Part shown: piece after piece, positions 8,771 through 16,689 of the stretch
Position numbering within the stretch: the first letter of the stretch is position 1
Layout of the letters: each line of letters opens with the position of its first letter
Notes under the pieces: model-generated
The model's database searches: none
Told to the model about the DNA's origin: nothing
What the model saw: the letters and a program-made list of their open reading frames with translations, nothing else
Source of the DNA: Acidimicrobiaceae bacterium
Lineage (GTDB): Bacteria; Actinomycetota; Acidimicrobiia; Acidimicrobiales; MedAcidi-G1
NCBI GenBank assembly: GCA_002729765.1
Contig: PBYV01000040.1
Location: forward strand, 1 to 33,101
Direction of reading: 5' to 3'
Length of the DNA: 33,101 bases
Translations under genes and position numbers: made by a program

Positions 8771-9805
8771 ATGGAAAGTCAAAGCCAGTTCCTTGAACTC
8801 TCAGATGAAGACCCAGACACTATCTATGAAGTCTTTGAGAAACATGGCTGGGGGGATGGTCTGCCACTGGTGGCGCCAACAGATAAACGTGTAACTGAAA
8901 TGCTTAGTGGTATAGAGGCTTCACCAGAAGAAGTACTGACAGTTCTTCCACCAAGAGGAGGCTCGGCAACTTACAGATCTGTGGCAGTTAATGCCGTTTT
9001 AGCTGGCTGCAAACCGGAGTATTTTCCTGTCGTTGTTGCGGCTGTAAAAGCCTTAGGTGATCAAAGGATTAATTTGCGTGGAGTTAACACAACTACTCAC
9101 CCTGTTGCTCCTTTATTGATAGTTCATGGAAGAGCAGTGGATGAATTTGGTTTTAACTCCGGTTTAGGGGTATTTGGCCCCGGTAATAGGGCAAATGCAA
9201 CGGTAGGGAGAGCGATACGACTGATATTGTTGCATATTGCAGGAGCGGTACCAGGTCCAGGTGATGCTTCAACGCAGGGACAGCCTTCGAAATACACCTA
9301 CTGCATCGCAGAGAATCAAAAGGAAAACCCGTGGGATTCATATCCGGTAACGATTGGAGTCAATTCAGAAAGTGCACTTACTGTGCACTGTGGGGAAAAT
9401 CCACATAATTTTCACGATATGGAATCGGAAAACATTGAGAGAATACTTGATAAGGCTGCTTCAGCTATGACCACTTTTGGAGTCAATAATGCTTGTATAT
9501 CAGGTGGTGAATGGTTCGTTATCCTTTGTCCTGAACATGCTGCTACTGCGTTTGATCAAGGTTGGGGTAGGGAAGACGTTTCTGAGTACTTATTTGAGAA
9601 AGCGAGAATGCCAGCTGGTCGTTTTAGGGAGCAGTTCAACTTATTAGCGTGGGCAGACTGGATGCATTCACTTTCAGATGATGAATTAGTTCCAATGACG
9701 CAACAGGTTGAAAATATCAAAGTTCTAGTAAGTGGAGGCGCTGGAAAACATTCATGTGTAGTTCCCAGTTGGGGAATGACTCGTAGTGTCACAGTTCCCA
9801 TATAA
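8771..9805 (+). CDS. UGSC-associated GDGLP-motif protein, probable large partner of the selenoprotein
   Basis: I recognise this as the conserved protein that often accompanies or is fused to UGSC selenoproteins, of unknown biochemical role. It carries GWGDGLPLVAPT near its start, then SVAVNAVLAGCKPEYFPVV, NTTTHPVAPLLIVHG, LGVFGPGNRANATVGRA, and a C-terminal SGGAGKHSCVVPSWG. There is no signal peptide or membrane segment. I chose the ATG at 8771 because GGGAGAG lies nine bases before it; an in-frame ATG at 8753 has no ribosome site and would add six residues. It ends 22 bases before the selenoprotein gene, so the two are probably made together and may form one enzyme. Cysteines at several positions could take part in redox chemistry. 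Confidence 0.75.
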   Translation: MESQSQFLELSDEDPDTIYEVFEKHGWGDGLPLVAPTDKRVTEMLSGIEASPEEVLTVLPPRGGSATYRSVAVNAVLAGCKPEYFPVVVAAVKALGDQRINLRGVNTTTHPVAPLLIVHGRAVDEFGFNSGLGVFGPGNRANATVGRAIRLILLHIAGAVPGPGDASTQGQPSKYTYCIAENQKENPWDSYPVTIGVNSESALTVHCGENPHNFHDMESENIERILDKAASAMTTFGVNNACISGGEWFVILCPEHAATAFDQGWGREDVSEYLFEKARMPAGRFREQFNLLAWADWMHSLSDDELVPMTQQVENIKVLVSGGAGKHSCVVPSWGMTRSVTVPI

Positions 9806-9827
9806 AAGGAGTGGGGAGGTCTAGTCT

Positions 9828-10361
9828 ATGAATATGAAGATTCATAGTCCTGAAGGTGATTTAATGGATGAAGTGGTTGAGTTGTCTTCAACTACGCCAT
9901 TGTTTTCTGGTGGGAAAATAGGGGTTCTCGAGAATGGTAAACCAAATGCTGATTTGTTGTTAACAAAAATTGCTGAAGGGCTTGCAGGTAGAATTGATGC
10001 AAAGTTTTCGATAACCACTGGAAAAGGCGAAAGAGCTAATGCTGCTACGGCATGCAATCCTCAAGTTGTTGGAATGCTTGCAGAGGAAGTTCAATTGGTT
10101 TTAACCGGCTCAGCTGATTGAGGATCTTGCACTTCGTGGAGTGTCCATGATTTGATTGAAATTGAAAAAGCGGGAGTGCCGGCTGTTGTTTTCACTACAG
10201 AAAAGTTTAAAGAACTGACTCGTTCCGCGGCTAATAGCTTAGGAATGCCGAAGGCTAGAATTGTGGTAGTTCCCCACCCTCTAGGGGGCACGGAAGAAGA
10301 GGTTGTTATTAGCTGGGTAGAGTCAGCTCTGGATGATTTGCTGAAAGTACTGGAGAACTAA
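9828..10361 (+). CDS. UGSC-family selenoprotein (in-frame TGA read as selenocysteine)
   Basis: Read through one in-frame TGA at 10119-10121, this frame encodes 177 residues with selenocysteine at 98, in the motif U-G-S-C (Sec98, Cys101). Reading continues as GSCTSWSVHDLIEIEKAGVP and ends PHPLGG...LLKVLEN with no other stop. The upstream (97 aa) and downstream (79 aa) parts form one coherent domain. UGSC is a known selenoprotein motif from marine metagenomes. From memory, the segment after Sec also resembles GrdB of glycine/sarcosine/betaine reductase (U-G-T-C, EIEKAGIPVV, IPHPLG). A good GGGGAGG precedes the ATG. It lies between its probable partner and an SDR whose TTG start follows two bases after the stop. 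A decayed gene is the alternative, but the intact frame and motif argue against it. Function is unproven, possibly reductive bond cleavage or peroxide/thiol redox. Confidence 0.88.
10122..10146 (+). promoter_or_regulatory. Candidate bacterial SECIS element of the UGSC gene
   Basis: Directly after the recoded TGA, CACUU (10130-10134) pairs with GGAGUG bases 10139-10143 (one U-G pair), leaving a CGUG loop at 10135-10138. GGA at 10122-10124 can pair with UCC at 10144-10146 across a five-base bulge. The loop has a G in its second position, as expected for SelB recognition, but begins only 13 bases after UGA, shorter than the E. coli fdhF spacing. The SelW-like gene in this window also has CGUG in its loop. 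The fold was done by eye. Confidence 0.5.
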
Positions 10362-10362
10362 T

Positions 10363-11154
10363 TTGCCTATTGAAATCGACCATTCAGGAAAAAATGTTGT
10401 TGTAACTGGTGCTGGTGCTGGAATAGGACGCTCTATAGCATTTCTGTTCGCCCAAGCTGGCGCAAATGTTGCTGTGTTGGATAAGAGAGCTGACAAGGCA
10501 CAAGAAACTGTCGAGTTGCTGGTTGCTTTAAATCAAGGTTCATTTTTCTCCATAGTTGGTGATGCTCGCGAAGAGAATCAGATTGAAAGAATGTTTGACG
10601 AGTCTTCGGAGAAACTTGGGGGGATTGATATAGCAGTTAACAATATTGGAATGCTTGGACCAGAGGGGACTGCTTCACTATTGGAAATGGATGAGAAAAA
10701 ATGGCGGGATGTAATAGAACAAAATCTTCTAGTTACAGCCTTATCTATGAAGTCAGAAGCAAAACATATGAGCAAGACTGAAAGTGGCGTAATAATAAAT
10801 GTGAGTTCAGGTGAAACTACAAGACCTAGTCCTTTCTTAGCGGGTTATGGTGCGGCTAAAGCGGGAATAAATCACTTGACTCAGACAGCGGCAGTCGAAT
10901 TCGGACCTATGGGTATAAGGGTTCTAGCAATTGCTCCAGGTACAACTTTGACTGAAACGGTTGTAGATTTTTTTGATGATGATCGAATTTTAGCCATACA
11001 ACAATCAAACCCACTGAGAAGGATGAGTGCTATTGAAGACTTGGGACACTTATCTGTTTTTTTAGCCTCTGACTTTGCCCAAAATATTACTGGTCAGTTT
11101 TTTTTAGCCGATGCAGGTGCTCATTTGTCCAGCGAGAGACCACCAAGTGTCTAA
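10363..11154 (+). CDS. Short-chain dehydrogenase/reductase
   Basis: This 263-residue classical SDR begins at a TTG, chosen because GGAG stands seven bases before it and the start follows the UGSC stop by one base. The cofactor loop is TGAGAGIGRS near residue 16. The usual NNAG is NNIG, the serine lies in IINVSSGE, and the catalytic pair is YGAAK. Asp after the second strand (AVLDKRA) suggests NAD. Tight packing shows co-transcription with the selenoprotein and choline dehydrogenase genes. It may handle an aldehyde or hydroxy intermediate of that route, but the substrate is not readable from sequence. Confidence 0.87.
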   Translation: MPIEIDHSGKNVVVTGAGAGIGRSIAFLFAQAGANVAVLDKRADKAQETVELLVALNQGSFFSIVGDAREENQIERMFDESSEKLGGIDIAVNNIGMLGPEGTASLLEMDEKKWRDVIEQNLLVTALSMKSEAKHMSKTESGVIINVSSGETTRPSPFLAGYGAAKAGINHLTQTAAVEFGPMGIRVLAIAPGTTLTETVVDFFDDDRILAIQQSNPLRRMSAIEDLGHLSVFLASDFAQNITGQFFLADAGAHLSSERPPSV

Positions 11155-11192
11155 GGGATTTGATCTGCAAATCGATGATCTTATGAAAAAAT

Positions 11193-12068
11193 ATGGGTAG
11201 TTTCCCATCTTCAGACCCATTGAGGTCTATCACACAGGCGGAGATCTCTTCTTTTCTTCTAGACGGAGTTGTCCATTTGCCTGAAATTGTGAATAAAGAT
11301 TGGCTTGATTTAATCGATTCCGCTTTGAAACTTATGCTTACTGAACCAGAGATGTTTGCTGATCTTACAGCACTTGGGAGTGATCTAAATAAAACTCAAG
11401 ATTCGACGGTTTTAACCGACGAAGGTGTTAAAGGTGGGCGATTTTTGTCGGGAGTCGATCACTGGAAAGAGGATGAAATTTTTGCCGCGTTTGCAAAAAT
11501 ATCCCCTCTTCCTTCGATTGTTGCAGAACTTATGAACTCGGAAAAAGTTTACCTGTATGAAGATTCGGTTTTGATTAAAGAACCGGGTACGGCTGAGAGA
11601 ACTGCTTTCCATCAGGATTTGAGTTATTTCCATATAGAAGGGGAGAACATTTGCACAGTCTGGGCTCCTTTGGATGACGTTGATTCTGAAACAGGTGGAG
11701 TCGTTTATCTTCGCTCCTCTCATAAGAGCAATAAAGTATTTAAACCCAATTGGTTTGTCGTGAATGAATCTTTACCCGGAACTGAAGGAATGGATCTGCC
11801 CGATATTGAAATAAGTGACGAAAAACTGGACTTGATTCAATTCAATACGAAACCTGGAGACTTGGTTGTGCATCATGCATTAACCCTTCATGGGGCAGGT
11901 GGGAACAGTTCAGTGTCCAAACAACGACGGGCAGTTTCAGTTCGTTATTGCGGGGATGATTCGACCTACAAGATTCGCCCTGGGACTCCCAAGAAATTGC
12001 ATCATGAAAATATGAGAACAGGCGACCCTGTGGTTGATCATCCGGATTGTCCACTGGTTTGGGGTTAG
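11193..12068 (+). CDS. Phytanoyl-CoA dioxygenase (PhyH) family oxygenase
   Basis: This 291-residue protein is a non-haem iron, 2-oxoglutarate-dependent oxygenase of the PhyH/ectoine hydroxylase group. The facial triad is visible as HQD (His140, Asp142) in RTAFHQDLSYF and a distal His near 233 in LTLHGAGGN. An arginine in KQRRAVSVRY would hold 2-oxoglutarate. It probably hydroxylates a small organic acid, osmolyte or acyl compound in the cytoplasm. It follows the SDR by 38 bases and appears to close the plus-strand operon that starts with betA, ending 24 bases from a convergent gene. No strong ribosome site precedes the ATG. The substrate is unknown; osmolyte hydroxylation would fit the operon theme. 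Confidence 0.87.
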   Translation: MGSFPSSDPLRSITQAEISSFLLDGVVHLPEIVNKDWLDLIDSALKLMLTEPEMFADLTALGSDLNKTQDSTVLTDEGVKGGRFLSGVDHWKEDEIFAAFAKISPLPSIVAELMNSEKVYLYEDSVLIKEPGTAERTAFHQDLSYFHIEGENICTVWAPLDDVDSETGGVVYLRSSHKSNKVFKPNWFVVNESLPGTEGMDLPDIEISDEKLDLIQFNTKPGDLVVHHALTLHGAGGNSSVSKQRRAVSVRYCGDDSTYKIRPGTPKKLHHENMRTGDPVVDHPDCPLVWG

Positions 12069-12092
12069 TCAGATAACTACTAAAAAATTAAG

Positions 12093-13169
12093 TTACTTAT
12101 GGGCATGGGATAAGACAGCGCGTACAGCATCATTTGCTGAGGTTCTGTTCAATACGGCCATAGCTTCATCAATTTGATCTATCGTGAAGACTTCTCCGAG
12201 TAGCGGGGCAGTCGGGAACTCTTTTGTATTAAGAATTTCTACTGCTTCTTTTAATGATTTATTAGTACCGCCCGCTCCGCCATGGATAGTAATTCCCCTC
12301 ATTACCGCATTATCAGTTACGACTGGAACTGCTTCTCGGTCTTTGAGGCCAGCCCAAATTACATCACCGCCATATCTGACTAGGTCGAGGCATAATCCTG
12401 GTACCGATGGTGCACTACTTAGATCGACGACAAGATCAGCCATTATGCCACCAGTGATGTCTGTGATTCTTTCGACTAGGTCTTCGTTGGAGACATCAAT
12501 AACGAAATCTGCTCCAATTTTTTCTGCTATTGAGAGTCTGTGATCATCTTCGCTGGTTCCTGTAACGATCACTTTGTCGGCTCCCATTTGTTTGGCCATA
12601 GCGGCAAAAGTTAAACCCATATGTCCAGGTCCTTGTATCACTACTTTCATTTTTTGACTCCAGCGAATCCGGCTTGTCCACGCAATGACATTGCTTAGGG
12701 GTTCAAAAATGGTCAACTCTTCAGCAGATATGTCATTAGTGAAGCGTTCAAGTTGGGTTTTTGGAAGAATTGACATGTATTCTCCGTAACCTCCCCAGAG
12801 TCCTTCAGCTTTATCTAGTCCAAAACTGTATCCGTAGCAACTGATGCCGAAGGGGTTTGAATCTGAAGGTTCTGTAGGTACAACAATGTTTACTGCTACA
12901 CGGTCTCCAATTTCAACTCCGAGTTCTGATTCTGAGTCCAAGGCGTAGACCCTTCCAACTATTTCGTGTCCAGGAACAGTAGGTGAAACTTCTCCAGGAA
13001 CATGTTTTTGGCCGTTTAATTGAGCGACATCGCTGTGACAGAGGCCGACGGCTTCAACAGCAAGAACTGCTCCACCTTTTGGAGGTTTGGGGATATCAAA
13101 GTCATCCCTTCTCTCCCAACTGCCATCTCCGTTGAAGATTACAGCGGAACAATTTTTCATGTTTGACAC
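12093..13169 (-). CDS. Zinc-type (MDR) alcohol dehydrogenase
   Basis: This is a medium-chain dehydrogenase of about 358 residues. Catalytic-zinc residues appear in VGLCHSD (Cys) and VPGHEIVGRV (His-Glu), and the NAD fold in QGPGHMGLTFAAMAKQMGAD. The four-cysteine structural-zinc lobe expected between is absent; the segment NPFGISCYGYSFGL holds only one cysteine. I chose the GTG at 13169 because GGAG lies nine bases upstream; a TTG at 13184 is in frame but lacks a site. It is the last gene of the operon with the thiolase, acyl-CoA dehydrogenase and SDR, and may oxidise the alcohol that feeds that pathway. The exact alcohol is unknown. Confidence 0.85.
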   Translation of the reverse strand: MSNMKNCSAVIFNGDGSWERRDDFDIPKPPKGGAVLAVEAVGLCHSDVAQLNGQKHVPGEVSPTVPGHEIVGRVYALDSESELGVEIGDRVAVNIVVPTEPSDSNPFGISCYGYSFGLDKAEGLWGGYGEYMSILPKTQLERFTNDISAEELTIFEPLSNVIAWTSRIRWSQKMKVVIQGPGHMGLTFAAMAKQMGADKVIVTGTSEDDHRLSIAEKIGADFVIDVSNEDLVERITDITGGIMADLVVDLSSAPSVPGLCLDLVRYGGDVIWAGLKDREAVPVVTDNAVMRGITIHGGAGGTNKSLKEAVEILNTKEFPTAPLLGEVFTIDQIDEAMAVLNRTSANDAVRAVLSHAHK

Positions 13170-13187
13170 TGAAATTAACTCCAAAAA

Positions 13188-14366
13188 TTATAGACGTTGC
13201 AGAAGGGTTCCGGTTCCCAGTCCGCCACCGCAACACATTGTCACCAAAGCGTGTTCGGTGTCAGTTCGGTGGAGTTCATGAACTGCCTTCGTTGTCAATA
13301 TTGCACCTGTTCCACCAAGAGGATGACCTAACGCTATCGCTCCTCCATTTGGATTAACCCTCTCCATGTCCGGACTGGTTTCTTTTTCCCATGCCAGAAC
13401 TACAGAAGCAAAGGCTTCATTGATTTCAACGATATCTATGTCGTCTATTTTCATTCCATTTTCGTTTAGAATTTTTTCAGTTGCGAATATTGGACCTGTG
13501 AGCATGAACTCAGGGTCTGAACCGACCAGGCAACTATCAACGATTTTAGCTAGAGGTTTCAACCCAAGATCTGCTGCTTTTTGGGCTGTCATCATCAATA
13601 CTGCTCCAGCACCATCAGAGATTTGTGAAGAGGTTCCAGCGGTATGAACACCATTTTCACGTCCTGATGGTTTCAGATTTGCAAGTGATTCCATAGTGGT
13701 TTCGCGAAGTCCTTCGTCGCGAGTGACTGTGACACTTTCTCCTGAAAGATTTCCATCTTCATCAGTAACTGGAACTTCGATTGGGGTTATCTGTGTGGCG
13801 AATCGATCTTCTGACCATGCTCTGGCGGCGCGGTCTTGAGAAAGTTTTCCGAAGGCGTCGCAATTATCACGGGTAATTTTCCAATGGTCAGCGATTCTTT
13901 CCGATCCTTCGAATTGACTAGTCATCTCGAAATGCTCAAAGTAGTTACGATTCACCGGACTTCCTGCATTGGGTTCTTTAGGAATCGTAGCTCCGAAGCC
14001 AACTTGGCTCATAAGTTCCACACCACATCCAATAGCTGAGTCGACAGTTCCTGATGCCACTAGGGCGTATGCAAGATTTGTTGCCTGTTGAGAAGAACCG
14101 CATTGCGCATCGACAGTTGTGGCGGCTACTTCGATAGGTAGACCGGCGGTCAGCCATGCTGTGCGAGTTACATTCATAGTTTGCATACCTACTTGACCTA
14201 CACATCCACCAACAACTTGTCCAACTTCTTTAGGATCTATTCCGGTTCTGGTAAATAAGGCAGATTGAACTGTCCCTAGCAGGTCTACGGAGTGTGAGTT
14301 GGAAAGACCACCACCTCTTTTACCTATTGGGCTTCTTACAGCGTCTACTATCACAACTTCTTCCAT
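13188..14366 (-). CDS. 3-ketoacyl-CoA thiolase, steroid type (FadA5-like)
   Basis: This 392-residue thiolase cleaves 3-ketoacyl-CoA with CoA to release acetyl- or propionyl-CoA. The nucleophile is Cys89 in VDAQCGSS, the general bases are His348 in GHPLGGTGA and Cys378/379 in VTMCCGGGLGTG, and NEAFA is present. From memory the whole chain, including VRSPIGKR, VGGCV, RTAWLTAGLP and HTAGTSSQISDGA, follows mycobacterial FadA5, the steroid side-chain thiolase, more than ordinary AtoB. AAGGAG lies six bases before the ATG. Its neighbours in the same operon are an acyl-CoA dehydrogenase and an Hsd17B4-like SDR, so a beta-oxidation role is well supported; sterol or isoprenoid specificity is inference. 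Confidence 0.88.
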   Translation of the reverse strand: MEEVVIVDAVRSPIGKRGGGLSNSHSVDLLGTVQSALFTRTGIDPKEVGQVVGGCVGQVGMQTMNVTRTAWLTAGLPIEVAATTVDAQCGSSQQATNLAYALVASGTVDSAIGCGVELMSQVGFGATIPKEPNAGSPVNRNYFEHFEMTSQFEGSERIADHWKITRDNCDAFGKLSQDRAARAWSEDRFATQITPIEVPVTDEDGNLSGESVTVTRDEGLRETTMESLANLKPSGRENGVHTAGTSSQISDGAGAVLMMTAQKAADLGLKPLAKIVDSCLVGSDPEFMLTGPIFATEKILNENGMKIDDIDIVEINEAFASVVLAWEKETSPDMERVNPNGGAIALGHPLGGTGAILTTKAVHELHRTDTEHALVTMCCGGGLGTGTLLQRL

Positions 14367-14407
14367 TTTTTCTCCTTGTTTATTTCACTTAGTGGGTTTT
14401 AATACTT

Positions 14408-15646
14408 TCAGATCGGCAGGTTTCCAGTAGCTGAAGAAGTAGAACCGTGATCCTTAAAGGCGGCTATTGTTCTTTGAGCTATACGCATTTGATGGATTTC
14501 ATCAGCACCGTCGGCAAATCTAGACCATCTTGCATGTTGGTACATGTGAGCCAGAGGGGTGTCAGTTGAGTATCCGAGAGCACCGTGAACTTGTATGGCA
14601 CGGTCGATTATTCGGTTGAGGCTGTTTGCTACGAAGTGTTTCGTCATTGAAACTTCTGATTTAAAATCATCTCCATTGTCAATTTTTGAAGCAGCGTGCA
14701 GAACCATTAATTTACATTGATAAAGCTCCATCGCAGAGTCAGCGATCATCCACTGAATTCCTTGTTTTTCAGCCAGGATTGAACCATGACTGTATCTTTC
14801 CAGGGATCTCTTAACCGTCATGTCAAGGGCCATCTCTGCCTGGGCAATCCATCTCATACAGTGTGCTAGTCGAGCTGGACCCAAACGGTACTGACCGAGT
14901 AAATGCCCTTGACCTCTACCACCTAACATCTGAGAATCGTGAACTCTAAGGTCTTCAATAACTATTTCAGAATGACCTGTTGATCCGTGCATTGTTTCAA
15001 TTTCTCGAGTTTCAGTCCAACCATCGGATGGAAGGTCGATAATAAAAGCAGTATTTGCTGCTTGTGGTAGTTCAGGATCATCTTCGGTTCTAGCGATAAG
15101 GATTGCAAAATTTGCACGATGTGCATTTGAAATGAACCATTTATGCCCGTTGATAACCCATTCTTCACCGTCTTGATAGGCGTTCGTCTGGATAAGCGTT
15201 GGATCTGATCCAGCTACTTCTGGTTCAGTCATAGCAAAACAAGAAGTAGCTGTTCCCTTACAAAGAGGTTTCAGGTATTTTTCCTTTTGCTCATCTGTGG
15301 CCCAATGCAACATAGTGTGCATGTTTCCTTCATCGGGAGCCTGACAATTGAGAACCCACGGACCATAGTAGGATTTAGCTGCTTCTGCCTGAACCATAGC
15401 CATAGCTACGTGCCCTAGTTCCATCCCTCCCCATTCTTTTGGCATATGAGGCAACCAGAGGCCTTCTTCGAAAGCCTCTTTTCGCATTTCAATTAGTTTG
15501 CCAATCCTGTCTTTAGGATTTAACGGTTCGGTTCCATTGGAGCCTTCTATTATTTCTTCTCCGGGTTTCACTACCCGTTCAATGAACTCACGGACGTTAT
15601 TCCGTATTCCTTCCAACTCAGGCGAAAGTGTGAAATCAATTGCCAT
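14408..15646 (-). CDS. Acyl-CoA dehydrogenase (ACAD10/11-like FadE)
   Basis: This 412-residue flavoprotein introduces the trans-2,3 double bond into acyl-CoA. Seen are the FAD/substrate motif CFAMTEPEVAGSDPT near residue 138, WVINGHKWFISNA, MHGSTGHSEIV, QVHGALGYSTDTPLAHMY, and ADGADEIHQMRIAQ, whose Glu near 383 is in the catalytic-base position. The pattern matches the ACAD10/11 branch common in actinobacteria. Its ATG overlaps the preceding SDR stop by one base (TAATG), so translation is coupled and no separate ribosome site is needed. It precedes the thiolase by 41 bases. Electron transfer would go through ETF, not found here. Chain or ring substrate is unknown. Confidence 0.92.
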   Translation of the reverse strand: MAIDFTLSPELEGIRNNVREFIERVVKPGEEIIEGSNGTEPLNPKDRIGKLIEMRKEAFEEGLWLPHMPKEWGGMELGHVAMAMVQAEAAKSYYGPWVLNCQAPDEGNMHTMLHWATDEQKEKYLKPLCKGTATSCFAMTEPEVAGSDPTLIQTNAYQDGEEWVINGHKWFISNAHRANFAILIARTEDDPELPQAANTAFIIDLPSDGWTETREIETMHGSTGHSEIVIEDLRVHDSQMLGGRGQGHLLGQYRLGPARLAHCMRWIAQAEMALDMTVKRSLERYSHGSILAEKQGIQWMIADSAMELYQCKLMVLHAASKIDNGDDFKSEVSMTKHFVANSLNRIIDRAIQVHGALGYSTDTPLAHMYQHARWSRFADGADEIHQMRIAQRTIAAFKDHGSTSSATGNLPI

Positions 15647-16578
15647 TAGATGTCTTTACTGGGCCTTCCAGGTCCTTCCGTTGGCATGCCACTCATATCA
15701 GGATTGAGTTGTGCATCCTTCATTAGTTCCTTAACAATGTCTGTAAGGCCTTCAGGGTCATCTGTTTGTTTAGCAGAGGGTCCTAGATGCCATTGTTCGG
15801 CTATTCCAAGTCTTTCTCCGACAACATCGAATACTCGCCCTGTTACATTTTGGGCTGCTTCGCTACACAACCAAGCAGTGATTACAGAAATCCATCTTGG
15901 GCTCATTGCTTCTTCAGCACCTTCTTCTGTACCGACTATTCCCGGGAGGTCAGCGGTCATACGTGTGAAAGCAGCGGGTGCAAGACAGTTGACTGTTACA
16001 CCATATTTGACGAGTTCCATCGCGGTGATAACAGAAAATGCTGCTATACCTGCTTTAGCCGCACCATAGTTCGCTTGACCAACATTGCCATAAATACCGG
16101 AAGGTGAAGAAGTATTAATGATTCTTCCGAAAGCTTCGCCTCCAGCTTTAACTGTTTCCCGCCAGAATACTGATGCGTGATGAACAGTTGAGAATGTTCC
16201 TTTAAGGTGAACATTTATCACAGCGTCGAAGTCATCTTCAGACATTGAAAAAATCATTCGGTCACGTAAAATCCCAGCGTTATTGATCAAAATGTCTAGC
16301 CGTCCCCAAGTGTCGACTGCTTGCTGAACCATCTCACCAGCAGCAGTAAAGTCGGCTACATTTGCACCATTTACGATTGCTTCGCCGCCCATTTCAACTA
16401 TTTCGTTGACTACTTCTTGTGCGGGGCTTAGGTCACTGCCGGATCCATCCATATCGCCACCTAGATCGTTTACGACCACTTTTGCACCTTGACTTGCAAG
16501 CATGAGTGCATGTTCGCGTCCAATGCCTCTTCCCGCTCCAGTAACGATAGCCACACGACCTTCACAGAGGTTGCCCAT
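15646..16578 (-). CDS. SDR of the 17-beta-HSD4 / 3-hydroxyacyl-CoA dehydrogenase type
   Basis: This 310-residue SDR resembles the dehydrogenase part of peroxisomal multifunctional enzyme 2 and its actinobacterial relatives acting on 3-hydroxyacyl-CoA. Seen are TGAGRGIGREHALMLASQGA, the MFE-2-like VVNDLGGDMDGSGSD, NNAGILRDRMIFSM, NTSSPSGIYGNVGQANYGAAK with the catalytic Tyr/Lys, and a C-terminal extension. GGAGAG lies six bases before the ATG. It is the first gene of the four-gene minus operon with fadE, thiolase and alcohol dehydrogenase, giving the third and fourth beta-oxidation steps together with the thiolase. No enoyl-CoA hydratase is found in the window. Confidence 0.88.
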   Translation of the reverse strand: MGNLCEGRVAIVTGAGRGIGREHALMLASQGAKVVVNDLGGDMDGSGSDLSPAQEVVNEIVEMGGEAIVNGANVADFTAAGEMVQQAVDTWGRLDILINNAGILRDRMIFSMSEDDFDAVINVHLKGTFSTVHHASVFWRETVKAGGEAFGRIINTSSPSGIYGNVGQANYGAAKAGIAAFSVITAMELVKYGVTVNCLAPAAFTRMTADLPGIVGTEEGAEEAMSPRWISVITAWLCSEAAQNVTGRVFDVVGERLGIAEQWHLGPSAKQTDDPEGLTDIVKELMKDAQLNPDMSGMPTEGPGRPSKDI

Positions 16579-16606
16579 TATTTCTCTCCTAAATTATTGT
16601 CCGTAA

Positions 16607-16636
16607 TGCAAATTCATTCATGATGAGTGATTTGCA
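16607..16636. promoter_or_regulatory. Interrupted palindrome in divergent promoter, candidate operator
   Basis: TGCAAAT (16607-16613) and its exact reverse complement ATTTGCA (16630-16636) are separated by 16 bases that also hold a near-inverted pair, CATTCA and TGAGTG. The site is in the middle of the 111-bp gap between the divergent beta-oxidation SDR and the beta-hydroxyacid dehydrogenase, so one dimeric repressor could control both. No regulator gene is adjacent. Confidence 0.45.
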
Positions 16637-16689
16637 ACTATTAAAGCCTAGGGTCGTATTTGAAAAGTTAAAAGTAAAAAGGAGGAAAG

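Noticed and set aside
9828-10361. Two separate small genes, or a pseudogene, at the UGSC locus
   Set aside because: The frame is intact on both sides of a single TGA, the TGA is at the family's redox position, and operon spacing to the next gene depends on the full-length end at 10361.
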